Assembly (NCBI GenBank): GCA_907164885.2
Contig: OU015494.1
Span: 1,061,768 to 1,125,767, forward strand
Length of the DNA: 64,000 bases
Direction: 5' to 3'
DNA from: Dolomedes plantarius
Lineage: Eukaryota; Arthropoda; Arachnida; Araneae; Dolomedidae
The notes below the pieces were generated by a model. The model did not search any database, had not been told where the DNA came from, and saw only the letters and a list, made by a program, of their open reading frames with translations. Made by a program: the position numbers and the translations under genes. Positions 34,679-47,644 of the stretch are shown here, in pieces (the first letter of the stretch is position 1; each line of letters begins with the position of its first letter).

Positions 34679-37246
34679 GTTGAAATGAACTAAAACTAAA
34701 AAAATTTTCAAATCAATATTTAAAGTAAAATAGCTACATAATGTTCCTGAACAAGTATCTTCATTCAATTGGACAAGATGAATTTCCTTATAGTATGTTG
34801 TAATGGGGAATTTTTGTACTACAGTTTTAGATTTCATACTAATAACTCGATTGCATACTAGAAAATATTTAAAAGTAGTGATATTCAGTTATTAGAATAA
34901 AGTCAAGTCCATGATTGATATAGTTAGGTTTCTTACATAACATACTATATAAATAAAATAAATGTGGTATTATATGTTAGGAAGGAAATCGTCGAATAAT
35001 TTCTTTATGAAAACACCGTGGAGAGTTATTTAATCGTCTTTAGAGAGGGAGTTTTAAGAAAGATTAATTTATTGCAAACTTTTGCTTGACGTTGCCTCCA
35101 CAACCTCATATCAGTCTTGGCGTTCAGTTATTCAAACCTTCCAGATAACGATATTTCTGCCGTGCATTTTATGATTTCTAGAAGAAACATGCAAAAGTAA
35201 TATCAAATACAATAATTGAGGAATATATTTCCTCTCTAATTAACAGAATGGGTATGGCTTGGAATAATGATATCGAAAGTGAGATTACAATAAAATGGTG
35301 AAGAGAATACCTTACTTATCTTACTTACCTCCTTTGAGTCACATAGAATAGGTGGATAAAAAATATATAGAGTAGACTTACCTTGACACTTGCTTACCGA
35401 AAATATTCTTTAAGATAAAATTTTTTCAGGATATTTCAGTGAATGTAAAAACATAACTTATGAAGGGTAATATTGTTAATAAACTAAAGCCGTTTATTAG
35501 AGATTTATAAATATGTTTAAGAAACATATTAAGTCATACATTTCAAATACCGAAAGACGTTAATCGAAGTAGTTAATGGGATTGGTCGGAAATCATTGCT
35601 ATCACTTCCACATGATTCTGGTATTGAACGGTTTTGTAAAAAATCTGTGCTCTTATGCTTTAGATAATTTTCTAAGATAAGATTGTCACAATACAATTAC
35701 TTCATCCCTGATCTATTGATTCATAGATACTGCATTTAAGCATTTTCATTAATAAATATGAACTTTAAAAAAACATGTTTAACTTTTAAATACGTAATGA
35801 GCTTTTTTCACAGAAAATTAACGGACGAAGTAATGAGGTAAAATAATACAGAATGCTTTTTATACCACATTTCTAGCTTTTCTTTGAGACATAAAAAGTT
35901 TATCTGTTAAAAAGTCTTAAAATTAATGCATTTTGCTTTGCAAAGAGAAAGTAAAATTTAGTTTCTTAATGGAATAGGAGCGACTATTTTCCGTTAGCTA
36001 AAAATTTTCCAGAAAAAATGAGCTTCTGGTATTACTTGTTTTCAGATTTTCAAAGGAAATATGCTACTTCTAATCCGAAGAATTTCTATTTAGCTCGCCT
36101 TCTCGCTGTCCGAGGAAACATTTGCTTCATTCTAGTTTCATAATTTCATTATTCGACGCAGTAAATTATTTATGCTTTCACCGCTGAAATTTTGACAGAA
36201 TAGTGGAGAATACATGCTTATCTAATGCATGTTTCTCTCTATAAGAAGAAAACTTCCCTGGCCAAATTAATTTTTTTTCTTTCTTTTCACCTTCAATATG
36301 CTTTAGCAGCATTAACTTAAAAAATAAAATTCCTTTCCATGGCTATATAAGGCTACAATATAGATGAATTTAGAGAAAAAACTGGGGGTAGGAGATTATG
36401 TTCAGATACTTTTCTAATCTAATTTTGAAAATATAAAAAAAATTAATTCTTAATCCTTCATTTGAAGTAAGTAAAAAAAGTTCTTGTAATTATTTAACTC
36501 AATTATAACTGAATATTAAGATTTCTGTTCAGTTACTGAAAATATTTGGCATATAATTTTGAATCAGTAAACATGTTAGATCAAAACAACGAACAATTTA
36601 ATCCAATGGACGGTTCAATGCAATTATTGCAGTCCAGAGCAATTATTTACCATTAAATTCATAAGAGTTCTTTCTGCATATAAGCCATTTTTAAAAGTTT
36701 TGAAAAAAATTAAAATTAAGCGTTTTTTAAGCAATGCTTTGTGATATTCAGTTAAATTATTTCCTCGAATCTATTATTATAGATAACTAATATAAATTTA
36801 CAAAAATTTCTTTTATTCTGACATATTTAATTTCAAATTTAATTAACAATATGACTATAACATAGATTTTTAAGAGATATTCGAATTTTTAGTACATATT
36901 TATGAAATAGAAATGTGTGTATTTTAGAGACTTGAACAGCAGACATTATACGTTACAGCACAGATAACATAGATTTCACCATAGTTACTGTAGTTTAGAA
37001 CTGTACAGTTATAATACAAAATGTTAGTGTTTGAAAATCGGTATTATGAGCCAAGAACTAAAAAATCGTCTCCTGGAGTCAACAATATAGATCACTAAGA
37101 CTAAAATATGATCTTTATGATGGATACATGCTACGAAATTCTACAAATTTTCACTAGGGGTAAAACAGCGAAATGAAGCTTAAATAATTTTAACAGTACA
37201 TTTAGAGAAAACATAATAGTGGTAAATTTGGTTGGAAATACTTAAT
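34679..37246 (-). other. Rest of the cuticle-gene intron
   Basis: AT-rich, no ORF with known motifs, no structured repeat. Regulatory elements may be present but nothing can be identified from sequence alone. Confidence 0.6.
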
Positions 37247-37252
37247 ACTCAC

Positions 37253-37264
37253 AAAGGTGTTCAT
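37253..37264 (-). CDS. Cuticle-like secreted protein, coding exon 1 (MNTF)
   Basis: ATG AAC ACC TTT ends at the donor GTGAGT (37247-37252), a phase 0 intron. A first coding exon of a few codons before a signal-peptide exon is a common arthropod cuticle-gene structure. The intron spans 33077-37252 (4176 bp). An alternative would be that exon 2 starts at a non-ATG codon, but the match of the donor, acceptor, frame and signal peptide makes this unlikely. Confidence 0.82.
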
Positions 37265-37354
37265 GGTGCTGACCAAACTACCGAACAACTTAAGTTGGCT
37301 GTATTGGTTGAGGAGCGACTGGGAGTCGAATGATGTCTGTCCAAGAAACAGCAG

Positions 37355-37366
37355 CCTTTATATATA
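37355..37366 (-). promoter_or_regulatory. TATA box of the cuticle-like gene
   Basis: The minus-strand TATATATAAAGG lies about 100 bp upstream of the ATG at 37264. Transcription would start roughly 30 bp below it (near 37333), giving a 5' untranslated region of about 70 bases. A TATA box is usual for strongly, stage-specifically expressed cuticle genes. Confidence 0.7.
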
Positions 37367-37369
37367 CTG

Positions 37370-39640
37370 CGACACATGTATGTGTAACGCGTAGAATGTA
37401 GCCTTGGGTGAACATACATTCCTTAAGCTTTAAACCATATTTATCATCAGGGAGGGTGTCTTTTAGCTGCGGGCTGGTCAAAAACTCTTCCGTTTGATCC
37501 ACTTTAAGACACGTAATCTCCAGTGAAAGTGAGCGAAACAGGGCTGGGTCCAGTTGTCAATTAACTGTTACAAAAGCCCAGAGGCCAGGATGTCTTTTGG
37601 CCTACATCTTCCATTAAAAAAAAAAAAAACACAAGAGAGCGTACAGCAAAAAGATATTATAAATAAATAAATATTACAGGAAAAACTAAACGCTAAGATC
37701 ATTATCTGAGAGTAACCTAAATGTTTTTATTTAATTGAGAGAGTGTTTTTTCTCTAGCATGGGTGGTTAACGATAAGTGATAAACGATACTCGACTTTTC
37801 CTTTCATTTTCCCATGCTGCAAGCTCTGTGTACACAATAGATGTTACTTGCTCTCACAAGTGGGTAGTGTTCGTTCCTACTGTGTCCGAGTCGATAACAT
37901 TTTGAATAGCCGAAAACTAGGGTATGCTTATATGGTTTTCATTGTGAGTGCGTTTCTTTGTATAGCAATTAAACTTTGAATTCCCCAACTTGATGCTTTT
38001 TTTAACAAAAGCTCTTAACGCTTGGCTTTTAAACTGAGATGTAAATTACTCTGGAGATGTTTAGATTGTTTAGATAGTTATAACAGTGCTTCGTAGATGT
38101 TAAGATAAGGGCACTTAAATGTATTAAAAGTTCAAATAAAGAATACGAGTTATTTGATCTGATTACTGAGACGGTCTTTGAATAGTTAGCTGTAGCCCTC
38201 TTTTTGATGTTTAAAGTTAAAATATGCTTCTTAAAAGAATGGTTAAAATAAGTTGGCTGACCGTCCACATGTTTTAGTTTCCGGAAAGATGAAAATCAAG
38301 TGAATATGTTTAAGCTCCAGCCCAAATGAATTTGCCTGGGAATGACTTGATTTATTTTGATTACGCTTCCCGAGATTTGATATTGAAGTCTCAGAGGTCT
38401 GTTCATTTTAAAAGCATATACGAATGTTTATCTGAATAGGATGCAATCGGCAGAAAAGGTCTATACAAACTATTAGAGATTTTTTCATTTTTTGTGAACA
38501 AAGTAACAATTATTACCCCCTTTTCATCCTTATTTAATCTTGATTATTATTTTTTTTTGTTAGCATCGAATCGAACAAGCATTAATTCCAACAGGGAATA
38601 TATCTTCTATCGTTTAGAATGTTTTACACCTTTTTCCTTTCATTTTTTTTTGCTTTCTATATTAAAAGCTTCATAATACTTCAATAGAAGTTCGTTTACC
38701 TAAATGTTATTTATAAGCTTTTTTCTTTATCTCCATGTCACTAATATTCTGTAATTGTGTACAGTCATTATTATTTTTATGGAGTGAGTACTTTTTTAGT
38801 AGTTTTACAAAATGGAAATGTGCAAAAGGTGCCTATAATGTCTGAAGCTTTGTAAAACGCAAAGTTGAACTAAATTAAAATTAAAAATTCTGCTTTACTT
38901 TTACGATACAACCTTTTTTCATATTTTATAATAAGATTGTGTAAAAAAAATTGTTTTTTTTTTGAAAAATCCATAATAATTTGTCCAGCATTGTATATGT
39001 GACCACTCGAATATTCAGAATAATTGATATTATAGCGTACTTAATACTGAGACAATGTATTCAAATGTTAAATGTTTCTATTCATTTCGAGTCTTTACTG
39101 TACATAAAATGTAACATAAGTTTTATTCTTGAAAACATTTTGCACCAGCGTCGATAAATTCAGCGTTTCTTTTGTTGTTCAAAAGAGAGATATCTTTGAA
39201 AATAATTTGACGAGAATGTTTTTATGACTGTAAGAAGGGAGGCAATTTGAAAATTGAAATATTCATGACTTCAAATCTCGGAATAACCATTCGAATGTAA
39301 CTTTGAAGATTATAATTCTTGGGCGAACGAAGAAAGCTGAGTGTGTACAATATAAAAAAAACACATAGAGCGTTTAAGTGTAAACTAAAGATGACCGATT
39401 CACTAAATGATCAGAAAACAATATGAGAATAAAGATTTTATGGCTTAATTTATCATATATTCAAGAATAAAAAATTAATATATTTATCTGATTGGAAATG
39501 AGCTATTTTGACTCTATATTCTTATTATATATATGAAGAATATATTTTATTCATGAGCGTAAATGATAGCATTTCTAGTTTTTGAACCAACTTCCGAAGC
39601 TTGTTATGGTATACACGGACACATCGTTATTTGTATGTGG

Positions 39641-39690
<50 letters not shown>

Positions 39691-40555
39691 GTGTATATAT
39701 GAGTGTCTTTGAGCTTTTCTCATCATAAAGTGTTGTATAAAGTGTTGAGTAAATATTTAAATTTTCGTAATTACATGAAAGACTTACAGATTCTGAGCAC
39801 AGATATTTTCGAATGATAAAACTGATATCTTGAGATAAATTACTACAGAGAATTATTACTTTAATGGACGATCATTAGCTGTTCTTCCATACATGTAATG
39901 CCGGTTATTAGTACAGTTGCAGCTAATAACGCATTTGTCCCTTGGTGCGTAAAAATGTATCACAGAATAAAAACTAGAAAACGGTAATTCAAGTTTTAAT
40001 GGAAAGAGATTTACAATATTTTGTATACAGAGTTAAGTTATTTACACAAAACGAAATTTTTTAATGCTTTAGAAATCAATAAAAGTTTCTAAGATTTAAA
40101 AAAAATAAAAAATCTTAAAAAGGAATGAAAAAATTAAATTTTGCCGAAAGTTGGATTTATTTAATATCAAAATTTGCAAAGAATCAATTTTTTAAAATAT
40201 TTATGTGATAGGAGTAATTTACATTTACAATTCAATTAATTTTTGCATTGAATAATAATAATCAAATCATCATGATAACTGATCATATTTACATATTCTA
40301 TTGTTCATTTCATGAGATCAGTGATAGAAAATATGCAGAGAGTTGCATTTGTGCTGATTTCTGTCTATTAAGTAGCGTCGTTTCAGTAAAGATAACGTGC
40401 TGTGGATAACTGTAAGTAACACTAGAACTGCTGACAATTAATGTAAGCTCGTTCCTGCCAAAATTCAATATAACATGTAGTTAAAAAATTATGTTCGTTT
40501 TTAATTTTTTTTTCTAATGCGGGAGTACTTATTCGCCTTTTGTTATTGGTCTTGC
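37370..40555. other. Upstream/intergenic DNA, no gene seen
   Basis: Low-complexity, AT-rich DNA with short ORFs only. A (TA)n tract lies at 39641-39687. Confidence 0.55.
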
Positions 40556-40559
40556 TGCG

Positions 40560-40680
40560 TACTTTATTATGGAAGCACCATTTTAGGGGAGCCAGCCGAT
40601 GAGGGGACAACACGATGACGACCATTCGGGATTCGAACCCAAGCCCACACGACTCCAACCTCGACACCAGGTTTTTGAAT
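40560..40680 (-). mobile_element. tRNA-derived SINE fragment
   Basis: Minus strand: an A-box-like TGGTGTCGAGGTTGG (40655-40669) is followed 15 bases later by the B-box GGTTCGAATCC (40629-40639), then a unique tail through GGCTGGCTCCCC. The box order and spacing are those of a tRNA-type RNA polymerase III promoter. No tRNA cloverleaf is formed, so a SINE head is the better reading. Confidence 0.5.
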
Positions 40681-40699
40681 TAAATTCAGAGGGTTTGCA

Positions 40700-41831
40700 A
40701 GATAATAGTCAACAATATATGCTTTTCGTAACATATTTTTGGCAAAGTAAATTGAAAATGATCTCATCTTCATCATTGATTTCGAAGATTTTTATATTAA
40801 TTTCCACTATAAAATAGAGGAGTATCCCAAGCTAGTAAGTCTTCCCAGCCAAAAAAGGAATCTTAATTGATTTCAGAGCATCGATTCCTTTATGTAATTA
40901 ATTTGTGTAGTAGCTTACAATTGGTTCAAAGTTTTTCCATCCTTACTGGTATATTCTAAAATTGGGATGACTAATACTTCGCGTTTTTAAACTGTAAAAG
41001 GACAATCGTAATATTGATATATATATATTCAGAATAACGTACACATTAATATTTCCCAATCAACTAACACCACAACTCAGAGAAAGCATCTGTCAATGAA
41101 TATCCAAACATATTTTGAACGTCATACAATTTCTCAACGAGTGAGTATAACTCGTTGTTGTATATTAAGTTATACTTCAGATGCATCCTTGGAAAAGAAA
41201 TTGAGCTGAAACCGTCATAGTAACAGGTTAGGATGTTCCGGTATTAATAAAGTTATTTTTCATTCACTTAATTTATAGGGCTAAAGGTGTCTTCAGCTTG
41301 CATAATATAATTTCTTCCATACCGTATCCTGTACGAAGGGTCATTCCGACTCTACCTTTTAACATAAAGTTAACATACTGATAAGGTAGTTGATTAAACA
41401 AAGCTAATATTAAATTGAATTTCAAATTCTTGTAGTTTTATTCTTCTAGAGATTTCAATAACCAAACATCATACTATATTTTTAGGATCTTAGGACTGTA
41501 ACACGTCTTAATTTTTATGATATTTTATTTTTCTAAATGTAAATGCACCATATATTGGAAAAATATGTGAAGGCAAAAGGTTAGACCCGAAAATCTCCTC
41601 CAAATTTGTTTTATGACAATAATTTATTTTCTAAATAACATGGTATTTGTAGCCTTAAATTCTAATAAAGCTATGAATTGTACTTAAACATGTATGAAAG
41701 AGTCCCCTGCAGTTTCAAAAATGAAGCCTAAAAAGCTTTCGTTGGAAAGCCACAATATCTAACGAATCCGAATTATGGGTGAGTTCTGAATTAATATATG
41801 AAGGAGCTTAATTTTTCGGTTGAGTTGCTTG
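40700..41831. other. No gene seen
   Basis: AT-rich sequence without supported ORFs or obvious repeats. Confidence 0.5.
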
Positions 41832-42549
41832 CAGGGCCATTGTGTCACATGAGGCAAGATTTAAAACCGTGAGACTCGAAGTGCTGAACGTATCACTATT
41901 AGAAATCAATTATCTACTTAAAAAATAGCGGAAATTAAGGGAAAAATATGTATTAAATAAAAAGAAAAGTTTTATTTATTTTAAGAAAGTCATAGAAATT
42001 TTAAAAATTACTGAACTTGAAAAAAGTAGATAAAAAGTAAATAAATTTTAATATAATTTGTTACGAAATAAAAATAATTATTAAATGATTGCTCGAACCT
42101 TTATAGCAATAAATGAATTTAATGCATCTCTATAATTCCTTGTTTTTGAAATCGTTGCTAGATCATTGAGCCGTTTGCGGATGGATGAAAATGTACGCTC
42201 AGCTCCTGCTACAGTCACAGAAAATGCTATTTGTCCGAACACTTTGTAAACCCTAGTCTTTATTAGAGAAAGATGAATTCTATCACAAAAATGAATCGCA
42301 TAAAGTGGAGTCTCATTTTCTATCAAATTCAAACAGATAATTAGTAACAAATATAAGGTGTCGTGGGATTACAACAAACGTCGTGAAACATACATATGAC
42401 GCATTTATTTCTCCGAATCTCAAATCCAGCAGTTTATGTTATTATATTTCGTGAATTTCGTCATAAATTAGATTAAAGTGTTCTTTCGTTATTTGTTACA
42501 TATTTTTAGTATGTCTCATTTTGGCTCCTTTTCTATGGGTCCAGCCCTG
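41832..42549 (-). mobile_element. hAT relic (ZMYM-type), short
   Basis: The left end CAGGGCCATTG and the right end (reverse complement CAGGGCTGGACC) share the hAT CAGGGC start. Flanking octamers agree poorly, so the borders are tentative. A transposase C-terminus lies within it on the minus strand. Confidence 0.45.
42081..42350 (-). pseudogene. hAT transposase C-terminal dimerisation region
   Basis: The frame reads 'FSVTVAGAERTFSSIRKRLNDLATI' and then 'YRDALNSFIAIKVRAII'. The A-S/G-A-E-R-x-F-S-x-L/I motif followed by a helix is the hAT dimerisation domain, spelled as in ZMYM-type hAT proteins. Only ~90 codons remain, without an N-terminus. The element would have used a DDE transposase. Confidence 0.75.
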
Positions 42550-44370
42550 ATTGCCATTGCTTTGCCAAATCCGTCTTTTGTATTAGAGCATGAAACTAAT
42601 TTTACCGAATGACATAATGTTTCCAAAACGTATTCTCATAGCTTGTAATATGTACAAAAAGATATTATAAGATCTTGTTTTATAATCTAAAATCTTATTT
42701 AATACTGAAAAGAAGCTATTTTCAAGATTTCATTTGTCCACGGAGGCTCAGAACCGCCTTTAAATACCAAATTATTCTACAATGGATTAAAAATATTTCA
42801 GAAACTTCATTTAGACTGTTCCTGAAATTACGTTAATGTGAGCTTTGAACAGATAGAGAACTCATTTGTAATTTTTTTTCTTTTAAGAAATGCATTGAAT
42901 GAATATTTTAAAATTTGACTTTGTAAGGGTTCCATTCGACGCAAATACATTTTATGTACTTACTTATTTAGTATACTTATGTACACTAAATGTGTCGACA
43001 CGCCTAGTTTTTCACATAATTACTTATGAAATAATGTTTGTCACTGATACCGATACTAAAGAATCAGATCTTCGAAGAGTGTAATACATATCTTAAATTA
43101 AGTTTAGGAAATATGACCTTTTCCGAATTCTCTTCAAGACGTGGACACATACAACATGAGAGATATTTTTCAGCTGCCTACTGAGTGAAACAGATGATTG
43201 CTTTCTCTCATTCAAGTGAAATTCGAAGTAGTCTTTGTGTGCTAATATTTGTACAGTTAGCCATCCCTATTGTGCAATTTCGACATACGTTAAGTAAATT
43301 CTCTTCAGATTTCAAATCCGTTTCGACATGTATCCATATCTACAGAAAGATTGTTCTTTATTTCCTCTTAGCGTTCAACGTCAGATTAATCTAAATAGGG
43401 TACCACACTTTTTCGGTGAGATAATTATAAAACTTGGCTGAACTAGACACAAATTTTAGTTGCTAATTTTGTTTTCGTGTTCATTTGATAGCAAATGCCT
43501 TATACTGGTTAAATATGTTTCACGGAATAAGTTATTAGATGTTCTTCGAATTTTAGAGAATTTTTTGTATTTATGTTTATTCCTATCTTGCGGAAAATAA
43601 ATGTTTATTTTCGCAAATTTTTATTCTCTTTAGCTGTCTTTCTTATGATGAAAATAATGAAATTTAGATTTCTTTATGAAGAGTATATGTAGAAAACAAA
43701 CCGAACAAGATTTGTAAAAGAATAGAACTTGAATTCAGTCTTCTGGTATTTTGCTCTACCCCCATAGTTACTAAAGATAGTTTTCGCAAACACATGTATG
43801 AGATACGATATGGAAGAATGATTGCAGAGCGCCTCCTAAGATGAATGCATAACATTTATATTTTAAATGAGCTCTAAAATAATTTTAAGGAGGAGCTTGG
43901 TAAAATGTTGAAATTTTTTTTCCTAATTTTGCAGAGATTGATTTTCAAATTTTCCTTAGTATTCTCTTTAGATATTTTGCGGGAAATCCGGGATTCATTT
44001 TTAAATACTAAGCCTAAGCACCAAACTAATCAAACATGTATTTATTTGTTTGCAAAACAATGTTGACTGGGAGTATTCATTTTTTTAAGTCTATAGAATT
44101 ACAACATAGTGCTAGAATTCCTAAACGTAGGAGACTGTGAGACTAAAGAAACGAAGTCTGTTTTACCTGATTGATCTGTAATTTTCTTGCTGTGAAGACA
44201 GTATGAGGTATATATTCAGAATCCATAGAAACATTATGACCACTGCCATTTCAAATTTTAACTCTGAGATAGACCCGTCATTTGTGGTGCAAGTTATAAA
44301 ATGTGGACGCTGTTACCATCACAATCGAAAATTGATCTTCGTACCGTTTTTTAATGTTACTTTGGGATAT
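42550..44370. other. No gene seen
   Basis: AT-rich. ORFs at 42899-43084, 43185-43394 and 43664-43855 have no motifs. Confidence 0.5.
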
Positions 44371-44394
44371 ATATATATATAGTATATACACACA

Positions 44395-45556
44395 CACTGC
44401 TGGCCATTAAAATTGCAATAACAGGAAGGAAACCAAATAACATCCAACCAAATAATATACATCATAGTAGGAAGACAACATTGTTAAATTTGTAGGCAAT
44501 TTGGCGGTATACAGGCCCAAAATTAGTACACACAGCTGCCGCCTCTGACAGCTAAAACGGCTCTAACCATTTTAAGCATCGAGTCTTAGTGGGCTTGGTT
44601 ATCAGATATGGACAAGTTATTCCATTCTGCTTCAAGTATATGCCTCACTTCATCAATCATAGTGGCTGGAAAGCGATGACAGCCCAGTCTCTCAGTAACC
44701 CATGACAAGATGTTTTCAATGGGTGAGAGATCTGAAGAACGTGCTGGCCAGGGCAACGGTCGAACACCCTCTGTGTCGAGGTAGGTCAGGACACGACGGG
44801 CAACACGCGGTCTTGCGTTATCTTGCTGAAAGATGACGTCTCCGATGCCTCGAAGAATGGGCACAGCCACCGGCCTTACGATCTGAGAAATGTAACGCTG
44901 TCTGTTCAAATTACCAACGACGTGAACAAGAAGTGTTCGTGTTGTGTACCCAATGGCTGCCCATACCATCACACCAGGTGCAGAGCCCCGTATTACGATA
45001 TCGAATGCAAGCAACCCACTTGCGTTCCCCTCGGTGCATCCAGACACGGATACGTCCATCATGGTTCTGCAATCAGAACCGGGACTCGTCTGAAATGGCG
45101 ATGTGGTGCAACTCCTGTATCCAGTATTGTCGTTGGGCGCACCACTGTCGCCGCACTTCTCTATACTGCAGTGTCAAGTGAAGCCGCAATGATGGTCGCC
45201 ATGCAGACAGTCCGTGCTGACATCGGCGCACTGTCCGTGCGGATACTTGTCGTGCTGAAAACAAGCCCATTTCCTCAGGGAAGGTCCGCGATGTGGCTGT
45301 ACGATCCTGCAAGGCGACCTGACAACATGTCTGTCCTGTCGGGCGTTAGTGGCGGGGGGCCGTTGAGATACTGCATGACGTTCAGGTGGACCCTCCTCAA
45401 CCCATCGATTCCATATTCACATGACAGTCGTTGGATTCCGACCAATGTGAGTAGCAATATCTCGGAACGATAAACCGCACTCTTGATAGGCCCCAATCCT
45501 GCCGCTATCGAATACCGACACGTGCTGGTAGCCGTTTCTCCTTCTTTAATGGTCAG

Positions 45557-45558
<2 letters not shown>
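44395..45558 (-). mobile_element. Tc1-like transposon, decayed, embedded in (TA)n
   Basis: The left end CACTGCTGGCCATTAAAA pairs with the eroded right end at 45546-45558 (reverse complement CAGCTGACCATTAAAG). (TA)n and (CA)n tracts flank it: 44371-44394 and 45559-45645. The end is the same type as that of the intronic element at 33269. Confidence 0.8.
44523..45540 (-). pseudogene. Tc1-like transposase pseudogene
   Basis: The helix-turn-helix region is readable across a stop near 45430 ('GRIGAYQECGLSFRDIATHIGRNPTTVM'). The catalytic part follows: 'IAISDESRF' (45075), 'VIFQQDNARPRVA' and 'SSDLSPIEN'. An in-frame TAA (44586-44588) precedes the last ~20 codons, which end 'GGSCVY' and TAA at 44523-44525. 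The N-terminal start has been deleted against the terminal repeat. Several frameshifts occur. Confidence 0.88.
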
Positions 45559-45647
<89 letters not shown>

Positions 45648-45649
45648 GA

Positions 45650-46943
45650 AGGTCGTTCGCACTTTATGGAAATGATTTTGATAGTTAAGTTTTATGTATA
45701 AATGCCGCATTTTTTGCGGCGATTTGTTTCTATCTGATAGCCATGGTTCTTGACAACAGCTCTAGCACGAATTTTCCATGAAAGTAAACTTTTTCTTCAT
45801 ACTGTCATGTCAATTTTACCCCATTCCTCTTGGACCGTTTTCCAAAATCCTTTCAGTGTTCTTGGATACCGTTTTTCTAAGGCTCGTTTTAATAAACCAA
45901 AAGCGCAAAAATCCATTGGAGAAGTATCAGGTCATTTTACAGGTATTTCATTAAAAGGGATACACTTCATTCTTGTTTCTGAGTCTTTCTTTGCTAGAAA
46001 AGGGGCAGTTGATTTAGACATGTAACTAGAGACTTTGTCCATATGAAACTCAACTTTATCAATGTCCTTTCCCTATAAGGCTGGAATTTCTTCTTCCAAA
46101 AATTGGATCCAAAATATTCTGCTGATAGTAGAGTGAGTTAATTTTGTCTTCACTTGAGACATTTTTTATTTTTAATTTAACGTTAAAACAAAATCCTGCA
46201 ACTATCATGGATCCCTTTGGGAACCTTTCTGTACACTGACGAAGCCATTTCGTAGGTCATTCCCGTCAGTTTAGCAATAGAAAATTGATCTTTTTTTATT
46301 ACAGTCACTTAAATACACCCATGACTCATCGAGTGTTACCACAAATTTCCATTTTTCAGCAGCTAGGAGTTTTTCATATAATTTTCTACAATATTTTTTT
46401 TTTCAGAAATATTCTTTGGTAAAAGTAGATGAACTTTAAGTTTAAACATCTATTTTAACTTCAAATCTTAATGAATTTTACTTTCAGTGCAAGAAGACAT
46501 TCCTAGTTTCGATGCAATGGACTTTCGAGTCGGCGGATTTTCTTTTAGGATCAGACACTTTACTTTCTACATATTTACCTGCGTTCGAACAGTCTTAGGA
46601 TGAAGTTTCGCGATCATGTTTTCATTTTTACTTTCAGTTAGACGTTTTTTACCTTTAAAATTTAATATATTATATATACCTTTTTTTGAAATGCCGTAAG
46701 CACGATTTTTACACTGCTTTATCAATTGTTGATACGGATATTTCTCCTCGGAAAGCGCAGTTACGTAACCTTCGAGTCATCTGTCAATTTTAGGAGCCAT
46801 TTTCAAAATAAATCTTTTATTTTACATTCCAATAAAAAAAAAAACAGTAGCAGACGATTATTCTGAAGTTGCCAAGTTTTTATCTCTAAATGGAAACGGC
46901 AAAAATGAATTTCAAAATCGTTTCCATAAAGTGCGAACGACCT
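45650..46943 (-). mobile_element. mariner-like transposon relic
   Basis: The left end AGGTCGTTCGCACTTTATGG and the right end (its reverse complement) form terminal repeats of about 25 bp. TA follows at 46944-46945. It is next to the Tc1-like relic, separated only by TA/CA repeats. Confidence 0.85.
45692..46800 (-). pseudogene. mariner/IS630-type transposase pseudogene
   Basis: Starts MAPKID at the ATG 46798-46800, with an in-frame stop a few codons later, then 'EEKYPYQQLIKQCKNRAYGISKKGIYNIL', a helix-turn-helix. The C-terminal part reads 'SPMDFCAFGLLKRALEKRYPRTLKGFWKTVQEEWGKIDM', the segment carrying the last catalytic acidic residue (usually PxLNPxDF). Stops and frameshifts occur throughout. 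It ends at the TAA at 45692-45694. Confidence 0.82.
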
Positions 46944-46961
46944 TATATATATGTATGTATG

Positions 46962-47011
<50 letters not shown>

Positions 47012-47014
<3 letters not shown>

Positions 47015-47034
47015 TATTAATAAAAGAGACTGTT

Positions 47035-47071
<37 letters not shown>

Positions 47072-47403
47072 TCCCCAGGCGAATCTGTGAAACTTACAGA
47101 CGTCAAATTTGGCACACGGGTAGTGCAGACTATGGGAAGGTGCACCTCGAAGCCCGAATTTTAAATTTTATTCTAGAAAATTTTTTATTTTATGTTTTGT
47201 GCGATATTTTATGTTTTCTTAACTTCAGATTACGATATCTCGGTAAAAAATGATCGTAGAATTTTGATCTTTTTACAATCTAAGACTACAGACATTTCTC
47301 CTTCAAACAAGACCTCATTTGTTTAAAAATAATTTAAAACAGACTAATATTTTCATCAAAATATTAAAACCACTTTTTTGATTTTTTTACACCCTTTTAT
47401 GCA
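47012..47403 (+). mobile_element. Helitron-like 5' end after a (TA)n tract
   Basis: TCTTATTAATAAAAGAGACT follows an A of the (TA)n tract, then (GT)n and a conserved-looking stretch (47075-47160). Starting with TC between A and T is what Helitrons do. No matching CTRR end with hairpin is seen downstream within the window, so the call is tentative. Confidence 0.35.
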
Positions 47404-47600
47404 TCTACGGTCGATGCTCTTCGTGTTTTTATCTTACAAAGAAAATATTTACATCATCTGGAAGATGAAAGCTTTCTTATCCCTATAAACCTCATTTCAA
47501 GTCTGTATCTTAAAATTTCGATTTTTAATTGAATTTTAAAGAACGATACTCCAACACAAATTTTCTGTGTGGTTCTTCAAACGCGGAGTTTGGTTGAAGA
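47404..47600 (+). repeat. Left direct repeat of the 47-51 kb unit
   Basis: TCTACGGTCGATGCTCTTCG and the following ~175 bp match 50767-50943 in the same orientation with few differences; weaker similarity runs on to about 47600. Confidence 0.9.
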
Positions 47601-47644
47601 ACCTCTTTTTCCCCCATAGGCGAGGAGGAGGGGGGGAAGGCTCG

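Noticed and set aside
40600..40817. tRNA gene on the minus strand, or an ORF at 40599-40817
   Set aside because: A and B boxes are present but acceptor and anticodon stems do not form; the ORF is a shadow over the SINE.
44823..45473. 216-codon plus-strand ORF
   Set aside because: Antisense shadow of the Tc1-like transposase relic.
45750..46025. 91-codon plus-strand ORF
   Set aside because: The minus strand carries the mariner-like C-terminal motif; the plus ORF is a shadow.
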